From Pseudomonas sp. TCU-HL1 (GTDB lineage Bacteria > Pseudomonadota > Gammaproteobacteria > Pseudomonadales > Pseudomonadaceae), in the NCBI RefSeq assembly GCF_001708505.1, contig NZ_CP015992.1:1-64000 (forward strand): a stretch of 64,000 bases of DNA, written 5' to 3'. How positions within the stretch are numbered: position 1 is the first letter of the stretch; every line of letters begins with the position of its first letter. The notes under the pieces were generated by a model. The model saw only the letters and a program-made list of their open reading frames with translations, searched no databases and was not told where the DNA came from. Positions 1-8,674 of this stretch are shown piece by piece. The position numbers and the translations under genes were made by a program.

Positions 1-1464
1 GTGTCAGTGGAACTTTGGCAGCAGTGCGTGGAACTCCTGCGCGATGAGCTGCCTGCCCAGCAATTCAACACCTGGATCCGCCCGTTGCAGGTTGAAGCCG
101 ATGGAGACGAGCTGCGCGTCTATGCGCCTAACCGGTTCGTGCTTGATTGGGTCAACGAAAAGTACATGGGCCGACTCCTCGAGTTGCTCGGCGAACGTGG
201 CAATGGCCTGGCGCCAGCCCTTTCCTTATTAATAGGCAGCAAGCGTAGCCCGGCTCCCCGGAAGGCGCCGCCTCCGCCTCCGCCGGTCATGGCACCGCCT
301 CCACCCCCTGCTCCGGCGCCCTCGCAGATGCGCGTCGAGACCGTGGAAGAAACCCGCGACAATCTCGACCCGCTGGCGTCGGTGGTGCCTGCGCCGGCGA
401 TTCGTACCGAGCGCGCCGTTCAGGTCGAAGGTGCGCTGAAGCACACCAGTTATCTGAACCGTACCTTCACGTTCGAGAATTTCGTCGAGGGCAAGTCCAA
501 CCAGCTGGCCCGTGCTGCGGCATGGCAGGTGGCAGACAACCCCAAGCACGGGTACAACCCGCTGTTCCTCTATGGCGGCGTTGGTCTTGGCAAGACGCAC
601 TTGATGCACGCTGTGGGTAACCATCTGCTGAAGAAGAATCCGAATGCCAAGGTCGTGTACCTGCATTCCGAGCGTTTCGTCGCGGACATGGTCAAGGCTC
701 TGCAGCTGAACGCTATCAATGAGTTCAAACGGTTCTACCGTTCGGTGGACGCGCTTCTCATCGACGACATTCAGTTCTTCGCCCGCAAGGAGCGTTCGCA
801 GGAGGAGTTTTTCCATACCTTCAACGCCCTTCTGGAGGGTGGTCAGCAGGTGATCCTCACCAGTGATCGCTACCCGAAGGAAATCGAAGGCCTGGAAGAA
901 CGTCTTAAATCCCGCTTTGGATGGGGCCTGACCGTTGCGGTCGAGCCACCGGAGCTGGAAACCCGCGTCGCGATCCTGATGAAAAAGGCCGAACAGGCCA
1001 GAGTCGATCTGCCTCACGATGCGGCCTTCTTCATTGCCCAGCGAATCCGTTCGAACGTGCGTGAGCTCGAAGGTGCACTGAAGCGCGTGATCGCCCATGC
1101 CCACTTCATGGGGCGGGAGATCACGATCGAGCTGATCCGTGAGTCGCTCAAGGACCTGCTGGCCTTGCAGGACAAGCTGGTCAGCATCGACAACATCCAG
1201 CGCACTGTAGTCGAGTACTACAAGATCAAGATGTCCGACATGCTTTCCAAGCGTCGTTCGCGCTCGGTTGCCCGCCCGCGTCAGGTCGCCATGGCGTTGT
1301 CCAAGGAGCTGACCAACCACAGCCTGCCGGAAATCGGCGACGCGTTCGGTGGACGAGACCACACCACGGTGCTCCATGCCTGTCGTAAGATTGCGCAATT
1401 AAGGGAATCCGACGCGGACATCCGCGAGGATTACAAGAATCTGCTGCGTACACTGACCACCTGA
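1..1464 (+). CDS. dnaA: Chromosomal replication initiator DnaA
   Basis: This protein binds DnaA boxes at oriC and melts the origin in its ATP form. The 487-residue product has the four DnaA domains: an N-terminal interaction domain (about 1-80), a variable linker, an AAA+ ATPase with Walker A GGVGLGKTH near residue 195 and Walker B LLIDDIQFF near 255, and a C-terminal DNA-binding domain with the signature RDHTTVLHACRKI near 455. The start is GTG at base 1, so any upstream oriC and promoter lie outside the window. The linker (about 82-107) is very rich in proline and looks short for a pseudomonad. It heads the dnaA-dnaN-recF-gyrB block. Identity is certain. Confidence 0.99.
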   Translation: MSVELWQQCVELLRDELPAQQFNTWIRPLQVEADGDELRVYAPNRFVLDWVNEKYMGRLLELLGERGNGLAPALSLLIGSKRSPAPRKAPPPPPPVMAPPPPPAPAPSQMRVETVEETRDNLDPLASVVPAPAIRTERAVQVEGALKHTSYLNRTFTFENFVEGKSNQLARAAAWQVADNPKHGYNPLFLYGGVGLGKTHLMHAVGNHLLKKNPNAKVVYLHSERFVADMVKALQLNAINEFKRFYRSVDALLIDDIQFFARKERSQEEFFHTFNALLEGGQQVILTSDRYPKEIEGLEERLKSRFGWGLTVAVEPPELETRVAILMKKAEQARVDLPHDAAFFIAQRIRSNVRELEGALKRVIAHAHFMGREITIELIRESLKDLLALQDKLVSIDNIQRTVVEYYKIKMSDMLSKRRSRSVARPRQVAMALSKELTNHSLPEIGDAFGGRDHTTVLHACRKIAQLRESDADIREDYKNLLRTLTT

Positions 1465-1493
1465 CCGCAGCCCAAGAGGCAAGGGACTAGACC

Positions 1494-2597
1494 ATGCATT
1501 TTACAATTCAACGCGAAGCCCTGTTGAAACCCCTGCAACTGGTCGCCGGCGTCGTCGAGCGCCGCCAGACCTTGCCGGTCCTCTCCAACGTGCTGCTGGT
1601 AGTCGAAGGCCAACAGCTATCGTTGACCGGTACTGACCTCGAGGTCGAGCTGGTTGGGCGCGTCGCCCTGGAAGAACCGGCTGAGCCAGGTGAGATCACC
1701 GTACCGGCGCGCAAGCTGATGGATATCTGCAAAAGCCTGCCGAGCGATGCGCTGATCGACATCCGCGTTGACGAGCAAAAGCTGCTCATCAAGGCTGGCC
1801 GTAGCCGTTTCACGCTCTCCACTCTGCCGGCCAATGACTTCCCGACAGTGGAAGAAGGTCCCGGTTCGCTTAACTTCAGCCTGGTGCAGAGCAAGCTGCG
1901 TCGACTGATCGAGCGCACCAGCTTCGCCATGGCCCAGCAGGACGTTCGTTACTACCTCAATGGCATGCTGCTGGAAGTGAATGCCGGCATCCTGCGCGCT
2001 GTCGCCACTGACGGTCACCGCCTGGCAATGTGCGCCATGGAAGCCGGGATCGACGGCGTCGATCGCCATCAGGTCATCGTGCCGCGCAAAGGCATCCTGG
2101 AGCTGGCGCGCCTGCTTACTGAACAGGACGGCGAAGTTCGTATCGTTCTCGGCCAGCACCACATCCGTGCGACCACGGGCGAGTTCACCTTCACCTCCAA
2201 GCTGGTGGATGGCAAGTTCCCGGATTACGAGCGCGTGCTGCCCAGAGGCGGCGACAAGCTGGTTGTTGGCGACCGTCAGGCTTTGCGCGAAGCGTTCAGC
2301 CGCACTGCCATTCTCTCCAACGAGAAGTATCGCGGCATCCGTCTGACCCTGGCGTCCGGCCTGCTGAAGATTCAGGCCAACAACCCGGAGCAGGAAGAGG
2401 CGGAAGAGGAAGTGGCCGTGGACTACAACGGCAGCAACCTGGAGATCGGTTTCAATGTGAGCTACCTGCTGGATGTTCTGGGCGTCATGTCCACCGAACA
2501 GGTACGTCTGATTCTCTCAGACGCGAACAGTAGCGCCTTGGTCCAGGAAGCGGACAACGACGATTCCTCCTATGTCGTAATGCCGATGCGCCTGTAA
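1494..2597 (+). CDS. dnaN: DNA polymerase III subunit beta (sliding clamp)
   Basis: This is the ring-shaped processivity clamp that tethers DNA polymerase III to the template. The 367-residue length is standard, and the N-terminus MHFTIQREALLKPLQLV and C-terminus YVVMPMRL are typical of proteobacterial beta clamps. It lies 29 bp downstream of dnaA and 7 bp upstream of recF, so the genes are probably cotranscribed. That 29-bp gap is too short to hold a cluster of DnaA boxes, so an origin between dnaA and dnaN is unlikely here. Confidence 0.99.
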   Translation: MHFTIQREALLKPLQLVAGVVERRQTLPVLSNVLLVVEGQQLSLTGTDLEVELVGRVALEEPAEPGEITVPARKLMDICKSLPSDALIDIRVDEQKLLIKAGRSRFTLSTLPANDFPTVEEGPGSLNFSLVQSKLRRLIERTSFAMAQQDVRYYLNGMLLEVNAGILRAVATDGHRLAMCAMEAGIDGVDRHQVIVPRKGILELARLLTEQDGEVRIVLGQHHIRATTGEFTFTSKLVDGKFPDYERVLPRGGDKLVVGDRQALREAFSRTAILSNEKYRGIRLTLASGLLKIQANNPEQEEAEEEVAVDYNGSNLEIGFNVSYLLDVLGVMSTEQVRLILSDANSSALVQEADNDDSSYVVMPMRL

Positions 2598-2604
2598 CGA
2601 CTCA

Positions 2605-3711
2605 ATGTCCCTCAGCCGTATCTCGGTCACCGGTGTGCGCAACCTGCAGCCGGTGACCCTCTCCCCCTCCCCCCGCATCAATATCCTCTACGGCGCCAAT
2701 GGCAGCGGAAAGACCAGCCTGCTGGAAGCCATTCATCTGCTTGGTCTCGCTCGATCTTTTCGCAGCACGCGATTGCAGCCGGTCATTCAGTACGAGCAAC
2801 CCGCCTGCACGGTGTTTGGCCAGGTCAGTCTTGCGGAAGGGAATCAGAGCAATCTCGGCATATCGCGAGATCGCCAGGGGGAATTTCAGATTCGTATCGA
2901 TGGGCAGAATGCAAAGAGCGCTGCCCAGTTGGCCGAGACACTGCCGCTTCAACTGATCAACCCGGACAGCTTTCGGCTGCTGGAGGGGGCGCCGAAGATT
3001 CGCCGGCAGTTCCTGGATTGGGGAGTGTTCCACGTGGAACCTCGCTTCCTGCCAGCCTGGCAACGGCTCCAGAAGGCCCTGCGGCAGCGGAACTCGTGGC
3101 TCCGGCATGGTACACTGGACCCCGCGTCGCAGGCGGCCTGGGACCGCGAGTTATGCCTTGCAAGCGACGAAATAGATCAGTATCGACGGTCCTATATCCA
3201 GGCGTTGAAACCAGTATTTGAGCGGACGCTGGCTGATCTTGTTGAGCTCGATAGCCTCACACTGAGTTACTACCGAGGGTGGGATAAGGATCGCGAGTTG
3301 TCCGAAGTGTTGACCACTTCCCTCCTCCGCGACCAACAGATCGGGCACACCCAGGCCGGACCACAACGTGCGGATCTGCGGTTGCGTTCAGGTGCACATA
3401 ATTCGGCCGACATACTTTCGCGCGGCCAACAAAAGCTGGTGGTTTGTGCACTGAGAATCGCGCAAGGCCACTTGGTAAGGCACGCGAAGCGTGGCCAGTG
3501 CATCTACCTAGTTGACGACTTACCGTCAGAGTTGGACGAACAGCATCGGCAGGCACTATGCCGATTGCTGGAAGATTTGGATTGCCAGGTGTTCATCACC
3601 TGCGTTGACCATGAATTTCTGAGGGACGGCTGGCGCAAGGATACGCCGGTCGCCATGTTCCACGTGGAACATGGCTGTATCAGCCCCACGATCATCGGGA
3701 GTGAAGCATGA
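2605..3711 (+). CDS. recF: DNA replication and repair protein RecF
   Basis: RecF is an SMC-like ATPase that helps load RecA at single-strand gaps together with RecO and RecR. The 368-residue protein shows a Walker A GANGSGKTS near residues 30-38, an ABC-type signature SRGQQK near 275, and a Walker B-like segment ending LVDDLPSELD near 305. Its stop overlaps the gyrB start (ATGA), which suggests translational coupling. Two ParB-binding parS sites are embedded in the coding sequence; see their own entries. Confidence 0.98.
   Translation: MSLSRISVTGVRNLQPVTLSPSPRINILYGANGSGKTSLLEAIHLLGLARSFRSTRLQPVIQYEQPACTVFGQVSLAEGNQSNLGISRDRQGEFQIRIDGQNAKSAAQLAETLPLQLINPDSFRLLEGAPKIRRQFLDWGVFHVEPRFLPAWQRLQKALRQRNSWLRHGTLDPASQAAWDRELCLASDEIDQYRRSYIQALKPVFERTLADLVELDSLTLSYYRGWDKDRELSEVLTTSLLRDQQIGHTQAGPQRADLRLRSGAHNSADILSRGQQKLVVCALRIAQGHLVRHAKRGQCIYLVDDLPSELDEQHRQALCRLLEDLDCQVFITCVDHEFLRDGWRKDTPVAMFHVEHGCISPTIIGSEA
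3026..3041. promoter_or_regulatory. parS centromere-like site 1 (inside recF)
   Basis: The sequence is TGTTCCACGTGGAACC, which differs from the bacterial parS consensus TGTTCCACGTGGAACA only at the last base. ParB nucleates on such sites near the origin to drive chromosome segregation. Placement inside recF matches what is known for pseudomonads. Confidence 0.93.
3656..3671. promoter_or_regulatory. parS centromere-like site 2 (3' end of recF)
   Basis: The sequence is TGTTCCACGTGGAACA, a perfect 16-bp palindrome identical to the parS consensus. It lies about 630 bp from the first site, in the last codons of recF and just before gyrB. It is the expected loading point for ParB. Confidence 0.96.
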
Positions 3712-6128
3712 GCGAGAACAACACGTACGACTCTTCCAGCATCAAAGTGCTGAAGGGACTGGATGCCGTACGCAAACGCCCCGGTATGTACATCGGCGAC
3801 ACCGATGATGGGACCGGTCTGCACCACATGGTATTCGAGGTCGTCGACAACTCTATCGACGAAGCGCTTGCCGGCTTCTGCTCGGAAATCAGCATCACTA
3901 TCCATACCGACGAATCCATTACTGTCCGTGACAATGGTCGTGGCATTCCGGTGGATATCCATAAGGAAGAAGGGGTTTCTGCCGCCGAGGTCATCATGAC
4001 CGTACTGCACGCCGGCGGTAAATTCGACGACAACACCTACAAGGTATCTGGCGGCCTCCACGGCGTAGGTGTCTCCGTGGTGAACGCCCTTTCCGAAGAG
4101 CTGCGCCTGACCATCCGCCGTGCCGGCCAGGTATGGGAGCAGATCTACCGCCATGGCGTCCCGCAGTTCGCGCTGCGCCCGGTCGGTGAGACCGAAGGCA
4201 CCGGTACCGAGGTTCACTTCAAGGCTTCTGCAGAAACCTTCACCAATATTCACTTCAGCTGGGACATCCTGGCCAAGCGTCTGCGCGAACTGTCTTTCCT
4301 GAACTCGGGCGTGGGCATTGTTCTGCGCGACGAGCGCAGCGGTAAGGAAGAGTTGTTCAAGTACGAAGGCGGCCTCAAGGCCTTCGTCGAGTACCTGAAC
4401 ACCAACAAAACCATCGTCAACGAAGTGTTCCACTTCAATGTGCAGCGCGAAGAAGACGGCGTGGGTGTGGAAGTCGCCCTGCAGTGGAACGACAGCTTCA
4501 ACGAGAACATCCTCTGCTTCACCAACAACATTCCCCAGCGCGACGGTGGTGCCCACCTGGCGGGCTTCCGCTCCGCCCTTACCCGTCACCTGAACAACTA
4601 CATCGAGCAGGAAGGTCTGGCGAAGAAGTACAAGATCGCCACGACCGGTGATGACGCTCGTGAAGGTCTGACGGCCATCATCTCGGTGAAGGTTCCGGAC
4701 CCCAAGTTCAGTTCGCAGACCAAGGACAAACTGGTGTCCTCCGAGGTGAAGACCGCGGTAGAACAGGAAATGGGCAAGTACTTCGCCGACTTCCTGCTCG
4801 AGAACCCCAACGAAGCCAAGGCAGTCGTCGGCAAGATGATCGACGCTGCCCGCGCCCGTGAAGCGGCTCGTAAGGCCCGTGAGATGACCCGCCGTAAAGG
4901 CGCCCTGGACATCGCCGGCCTTCCGGGCAAACTGGCGGACTGCCAGGAAAAGGACCCTGCCTTTTCCGAACTCTACATTGTGGAGGGTGACTCTGCGGGT
5001 GGTTCGGCCAAACAGGGGCGTAACCGCAAGACCCAGGCGATCCTGCCGCTCAAGGGCAAGATCCTCAACGTGGAGAAAGCCCGTTTCGACAAGATGTTGT
5101 CCTCCCAGGAAGTCGGCACTTTGATCACCGCGCTGGGCTGCGGTATCGGCCGCGAGGAATACAACATCGAGAAACTGCGTTACCACAACATCATTATCAT
5201 GACCGACGCCGACGTCGACGGTTCGCACATTCGTACCCTGCTGCTGACCTTCTTCTTCCGGCAGATGCCTGAGCTGATCGAGCGTGGCTACGTCTACATC
5301 GCCCAGCCGCCCCTGTACAAGGTGAAGAAGGGCAAGCAGGAGCAGTACATCAAGGACGACGAGGCCATGGACGAATACATGACCCAGTCGGCCCTGGAAG
5401 ATGCCAGTCTGCATGTTAACGAGAATGCTCCGGGTCTCTCCGGTGAAGCCCTCGAGCGTTTGGTGAACGTCTACCGCAATGTGATGCGGACCCTGAAGCG
5501 CCTGTCGCGCCTCTACCCGCAGGACCTGACCGAGCACATGATCTACCTGCCTCGCGTCAGCGTAGAGCAGCTGTCTGACCAGGCTGCCATGCAGTCCTGG
5601 CTTGAAGGCTTCCAGACTCGCCTGAAAGCTGCCGAGAAGTCCGGTCTGACCTACACCGCAAGCCTGCGCGAAGACCGCGAGCGCCACCTTTGGCTGCCGG
5701 AGGTGGAACAGACTGCCCACGGACTGTCCCACTACATCACCTTCAACCGCGACTTCTTTGCGAGCAATGACTACCGCCAGGTGACCGAACTGGGCGATCA
5801 GCTCAACAACCTGCTGGAGGACGGTGCCTACGTTCAACGTGGTGAGCGCAAGAAACCGGTGGCCAGCTTCAAGGAATCCCTGGCCTGGCTGATGACCGAA
5901 AGCACCAAGCGTCATACCATCCAGCGCTATAAGGGGCTGGGTGAGATGAACCCCGAGCAGCTGTGGGAAACCACCATGGACCCGAGCGTCCGTCGCATGC
6001 TCAAGGTCACCATCGAAGACGCTATCGCTGCGGACCAGATCTTCAACACCCTGATGGGGGATGCTGTGGAACCGCGTCGAGACTTCATCGAAAGCAATGC
6101 CTTGGCGGTTTCCAACCTCGACGTCTGA
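3708..6128 (+). CDS. gyrB: DNA gyrase subunit B
   Basis: GyrB is the ATPase subunit of the type II topoisomerase that introduces negative supercoils; its partner GyrA is not in this window. The 806-residue protein has the GHKL ATPase motif GGLHGVGVSVVNAL near residue 115, the Toprim motif EGDSAGGSAKQGR near 427, and DADVDGSHIRTLLL near 500. Length and order match gammaproteobacterial GyrB. It overlaps the recF stop by 4 bp and is followed by a strong terminator that closes the replication operon. Confidence 0.99.
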   Translation: MSENNTYDSSSIKVLKGLDAVRKRPGMYIGDTDDGTGLHHMVFEVVDNSIDEALAGFCSEISITIHTDESITVRDNGRGIPVDIHKEEGVSAAEVIMTVLHAGGKFDDNTYKVSGGLHGVGVSVVNALSEELRLTIRRAGQVWEQIYRHGVPQFALRPVGETEGTGTEVHFKASAETFTNIHFSWDILAKRLRELSFLNSGVGIVLRDERSGKEELFKYEGGLKAFVEYLNTNKTIVNEVFHFNVQREEDGVGVEVALQWNDSFNENILCFTNNIPQRDGGAHLAGFRSALTRHLNNYIEQEGLAKKYKIATTGDDAREGLTAIISVKVPDPKFSSQTKDKLVSSEVKTAVEQEMGKYFADFLLENPNEAKAVVGKMIDAARAREAARKAREMTRRKGALDIAGLPGKLADCQEKDPAFSELYIVEGDSAGGSAKQGRNRKTQAILPLKGKILNVEKARFDKMLSSQEVGTLITALGCGIGREEYNIEKLRYHNIIIMTDADVDGSHIRTLLLTFFFRQMPELIERGYVYIAQPPLYKVKKGKQEQYIKDDEAMDEYMTQSALEDASLHVNENAPGLSGEALERLVNVYRNVMRTLKRLSRLYPQDLTEHMIYLPRVSVEQLSDQAAMQSWLEGFQTRLKAAEKSGLTYTASLREDRERHLWLPEVEQTAHGLSHYITFNRDFFASNDYRQVTELGDQLNNLLEDGAYVQRGERKKPVASFKESLAWLMTESTKRHTIQRYKGLGEMNPEQLWETTMDPSVRRMLKVTIEDAIAADQIFNTLMGDAVEPRRDFIESNALAVSNLDV

Positions 6129-6148
6129 CGGCGTCGAATGGAGCCCCA

Positions 6149-6186
6149 ACAAAACCCCCGGCCTGTGCCGGGGGTTTTGTTTTTTG
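6149..6186 (+). terminator. Rho-independent terminator after gyrB
   Basis: A 14-bp perfect stem (left arm ACAAAACCCCCGGC, loop CTGT) is followed by a T-tract at 6180-6185. It lies 20 bp after the gyrB stop and ends the dnaA-gyrB transcript. Confidence 0.95.
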
Positions 6187-6282
6187 AGGTGGGAGGTTCT
6201 CGAGCGGAAACGGGGCTATACCCGATGGGCAGCGGCTCTTCCTGGAGTTGCCAGAATGCACGGAGCGCTGTTGAAAAACGCG

Positions 6283-6290
6283 AGAAAAGG
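6283..6290. repeat. Target-site duplication of the IS66 element (left copy)
   Basis: AGAAAAGG at 6283-6290 is repeated exactly at 8660-8667, directly outside the two inverted repeats. Eight base pairs is the duplication length known for the IS66 family, so this is a simple, recent and unrearranged insertion. Confidence 0.95.
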
Positions 6291-6321
6291 GTAAGCGTAC
6301 GCCGAACTCACCTTGCGTGAT

Positions 6322-7848
6322 TCAGGCAGGTATCCACTGATGCGGCAGCAGTTGATCGATCTCACTTGCCCGCTGCGTCGGCAGTCGTGTCAGCACATCC
6401 TTGAGATAGGCATACGGATCATGTCCGTTCATGCGGGCCGACTGGATCAGGCTCATGATCGCCGCCGCTCGTTTTCCGCTGCGTAGCGATCCGGCAAACA
6501 ACCAGTTCGAGCGGCCTAGCGCCCATGGCCGAATCTGGTTCTCGACCGGATTATTGTCGATGGGCACAGCACCATCCTCGACATAGCGAGTCAGTGCCAG
6601 CCAGCGTTTGAGGCTGTAATCCAAGGCTTTCGCCGTTGCTGATCCGTTGGGCACCCGATCACGCTGGGCCAGCATCCAGTCATGCAGCGCGTCGAGGATC
6701 GGCGAAGCTTTTTCCTGCCGTATTCGCCCGCGTTCTTCATCGCTCATGTCCCGTGCTTGCCGTTCGATTTCGTACAAGCCGCCAATCGCGTGCAGTGCCT
6801 GTTCGGCCAGTTGGCTTTTGTTCGCCGCGTGAAGATCGAAGAACTTGCGGCGGGCGTGGGCCATGCAGCCGATTTCGGTGATGCCTTGCTCGAAACCGGC
6901 CTTGTAGCCAGCGAAGTCGTCGCAGACCAGCTTGCCATTCCACTGGCCGAGGAAGTTGCGCGCATGCTCGCCGGCACGACTGGGGCTGAAGTCGTAGACC
7001 ACGGCTTTCAGATCGGCGAAGGGCGTGGTGCTGTAGGCCCAGACGTAAGCCCGATGGGTTTTCTTCTCGCCCGGCGCGAGCATTTGCACCGGGGTTTCGT
7101 CAGCATGGATCACGCGTTGGCCCAGCACGGCTTCGCGCAGTGCATCGACCAGCGGCTGGAGCTGCACGCCGGTTTGCCCGACCCACTGCGCCAGCGTCGA
7201 ACGAGCGATAGCCAGGCCGGCACGGCCGAAGATCTTTTCCTGCCGGTACAGCGGCAGGTGGTCGGCGAATTTGGCCACCATCACGTGAGCCAGGAGGCCG
7301 GCGGTGGGGATGCCCTTGTCGATCACCTGGGCCGGCACTGGTGCCTGGATCAGTGTTTCGCACTGGCGACAGGCCCATTTCCCACGTACGTGCTGTTCGA
7401 CGGTGAACACGCCCGGCGTGTAATCCAGCTTTTCGCTGACGTCTTCACCGATGCGTTGCAGCTGGCAGCCGCAGGCGCACTGGGTGGTGTCCGGTTCGTG
7501 ATGGATCACGGTGCGCGGGAATTGCGCTGGCAGCGGTGTGCGCTTGGGCTGTTGGCGTGGTTCGGCTGGGGCAACCGTAGGATTGACGGCTTTCAGCTCG
7601 GCTTCGATGGCCATGATGTCGGTGTCGAGCAGGTCTTCCAGCAGGCTGCCCTGGTCAGGGCTCAGTTGCTCGCTGCGCTTGGCGAACTTGTGCCGCTTGA
7701 GGATGGCGATTTCGTGGGTGAGGTTCTCGATAACCGTTTGGTCGCGGTGGATCTTCTTACCCATCATGTCGACCTGCGTGAGCAGCTGCGCGGCCAGTGC
7801 GCGCAGCTGTTCAGGTGTCAGTTGGTCGAGATTGGGCGAGGCAGTCAT
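6322..7848 (-). CDS. tnpC: IS66-family transposase TnpC
   Basis: This is the DDE transposase of the IS66 element. The 508-residue protein has an N-terminal leucine-zipper-like segment (LTPEQLRALAAQLL onward), a zinc-finger region with paired cysteines (CACGC near 124 and CRQC near 160), and a catalytic core with the acidic residues in HADETPVQM, DDFAGYK and DNNPVENQIRPWALGR. The C-terminus HDPYAYLKDVLTRLP is typical of the family. It is the last gene of the element, and its stop lies about 30 bp from the left end. No frameshift or internal stop is present. Confidence 0.96.
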   Translation of the reverse strand: MTASPNLDQLTPEQLRALAAQLLTQVDMMGKKIHRDQTVIENLTHEIAILKRHKFAKRSEQLSPDQGSLLEDLLDTDIMAIEAELKAVNPTVAPAEPRQQPKRTPLPAQFPRTVIHHEPDTTQCACGCQLQRIGEDVSEKLDYTPGVFTVEQHVRGKWACRQCETLIQAPVPAQVIDKGIPTAGLLAHVMVAKFADHLPLYRQEKIFGRAGLAIARSTLAQWVGQTGVQLQPLVDALREAVLGQRVIHADETPVQMLAPGEKKTHRAYVWAYSTTPFADLKAVVYDFSPSRAGEHARNFLGQWNGKLVCDDFAGYKAGFEQGITEIGCMAHARRKFFDLHAANKSQLAEQALHAIGGLYEIERQARDMSDEERGRIRQEKASPILDALHDWMLAQRDRVPNGSATAKALDYSLKRWLALTRYVEDGAVPIDNNPVENQIRPWALGRSNWLFAGSLRSGKRAAAIMSLIQSARMNGHDPYAYLKDVLTRLPTQRASEIDQLLPHQWIPA

Positions 7849-7909
7849 GCCGCTGATTGTGCCAGAGCAGGCGGTCAGCGGAGATAAACCGATGGGCTAA
7901 TGGCAGGTG

Positions 7910-8245
7910 CTACAGCACTGTGATCGCGCCGGCTGCACCGACCCGCTGCCAGGGTAGACCCAGTACCAAAGCCTGAAGTTGCTCGGTGCCGAGTTCGACT
8001 TCCGAGCCGTGCCGGATGCCCGGCCAGTGAAACTTGCCCTGGTTCAAGCGCCGCGTAGCCAGCCAGATACCCACGCCGTCATGCACCAGGACTTTCATGC
8101 GGTTGGCGCGGCGGTTGGCGAAGAGATAGGCGCAGTGCGGCTTCGCCGCACCGAACACGGCCACCACACGCGCCAACGCGGTGTCGGTACCGGCGCGCAT
8201 GTCCATCGGCTCGGTGGCGAGCCAGATGGTATCGATGCGGATCAC
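7910..8245 (-). CDS. tnpB: IS66 accessory protein TnpB (Orf2)
   Basis: This 111-residue protein belongs to the small TnpB/Orf2 family found in IS66 elements, with the hallmark segment LATEPMDMRAGTDTA near residue 10 and CAYLFANRRANRMKVLVHD near 38. Its exact role in transposition is not settled, although it is needed in related elements. The start is GTG and overlaps the tnpA stop (GTGA), which indicates coupled translation. It lies 61 bp upstream of tnpC. Confidence 0.94.
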   Translation of the reverse strand: MIRIDTIWLATEPMDMRAGTDTALARVVAVFGAAKPHCAYLFANRRANRMKVLVHDGVGIWLATRRLNQGKFHWPGIRHGSEVELGTEQLQALVLGLPWQRVGAAGAITVL

Positions 8246-8559
8246 GGGGTGAGCCCACGCACAAAGCAGGCGCAGCCTTCAGGATCGGAGGCTGGCCATT
8301 TCACTGTGACCGCTTGCTCGCCAAGGGACAACTCAATGATTGCGAACGCCTCAGTTGTTCGTTTAGGCATGGCCCTCAATGGAACGAACGCCGGCAACGC
8401 CGCTGGTGGCTGATCTCGGTAAAGCGGCAGCCACTTGCGAATGACGTTGGCGTTGATGCCGTGGCTGATGGCAACGCTGGAGACGGTCGCACCGGGTTGC
8501 AGGCACTCCTGAACAACCTGGGCCTTGAACGGTTTGGGGTAAGAGCTTCGTTGGCGCAT
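8242..8559 (-). CDS. tnpA: IS66 accessory protein TnpA (Orf1)
   Basis: This is the first gene of the IS66 element, encoding 105 residues with an N-terminal helix-turn-helix (YPKPFKAQVVQECLQPGATV, then VAISHGINANVIRKWLP). That arrangement is typical of the transposase-8-like Orf1 proteins that bind the element's DNA. It overlaps tnpB by 4 bp. The promoter should lie within the right end of the element (8560-8659). Confidence 0.94.
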   Translation of the reverse strand: MRQRSSYPKPFKAQVVQECLQPGATVSSVAISHGINANVIRKWLPLYRDQPPAALPAFVPLRAMPKRTTEAFAIIELSLGEQAVTVKWPASDPEGCACFVRGLTP

Positions 8560-8659
8560 GGAAATCCCGGCGATAAGGGCTATCGCGTCCGCTTAAAAAT
8601 ACGCGGACACCATCGCCCTTAATGCTGGAGTTCGGAAGGTGACTTGGCTGGACGCTTAC

Positions 8660-8667
8660 AGAAAAGG
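8660..8667. repeat. Target-site duplication of the IS66 element (right copy)
   Basis: AGAAAAGG matches 6283-6290 exactly. This copy runs into the purine-rich stretch AAAAGGGAA that acts as the likely ribosome-binding site of the next gene. The insertion therefore kept the Shine-Dalgarno sequence but moved everything upstream of it 2.4 kb away. Confidence 0.95.
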
Positions 8668-8674
8668 GAAATAG

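Larger units (their letters stand above)
6291..8659 (-). mobile_element. Complete IS66-family insertion sequence (2369 bp)
   Basis: The element has terminal inverted repeats that begin GTAAGCGT at both ends (6291-6317, and 8633-8659 on the other strand; about 21 of 27 positions match). It is bounded by an identical 8-bp duplication. It carries the three genes typical of IS66, all on the minus strand: tnpA (8242-8559), tnpB (7910-8245) and tnpC (6322-7848). All three reading frames are open, so it may still be mobile. It inserted between the gyrB terminator and the start of the Nmad3-type gene. Confidence 0.96.

Noticed and set aside
229..1398. A 389-residue minus-strand frame opposite dnaA
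   Set aside because: It is antisense to the AAA+ core of DnaA, with no start signals or domain.
1465..1493. An origin of replication between dnaA and dnaN
   Set aside because: The gap is only 29 bp and has no DnaA box. oriC is more likely upstream of dnaA, outside the window.
3504..6152. An 882-residue open frame on the minus strand
   Set aside because: It lies wholly opposite gyrB and the end of recF. Long antisense frames are common in high-GC coding DNA, and this one has no recognisable domain.
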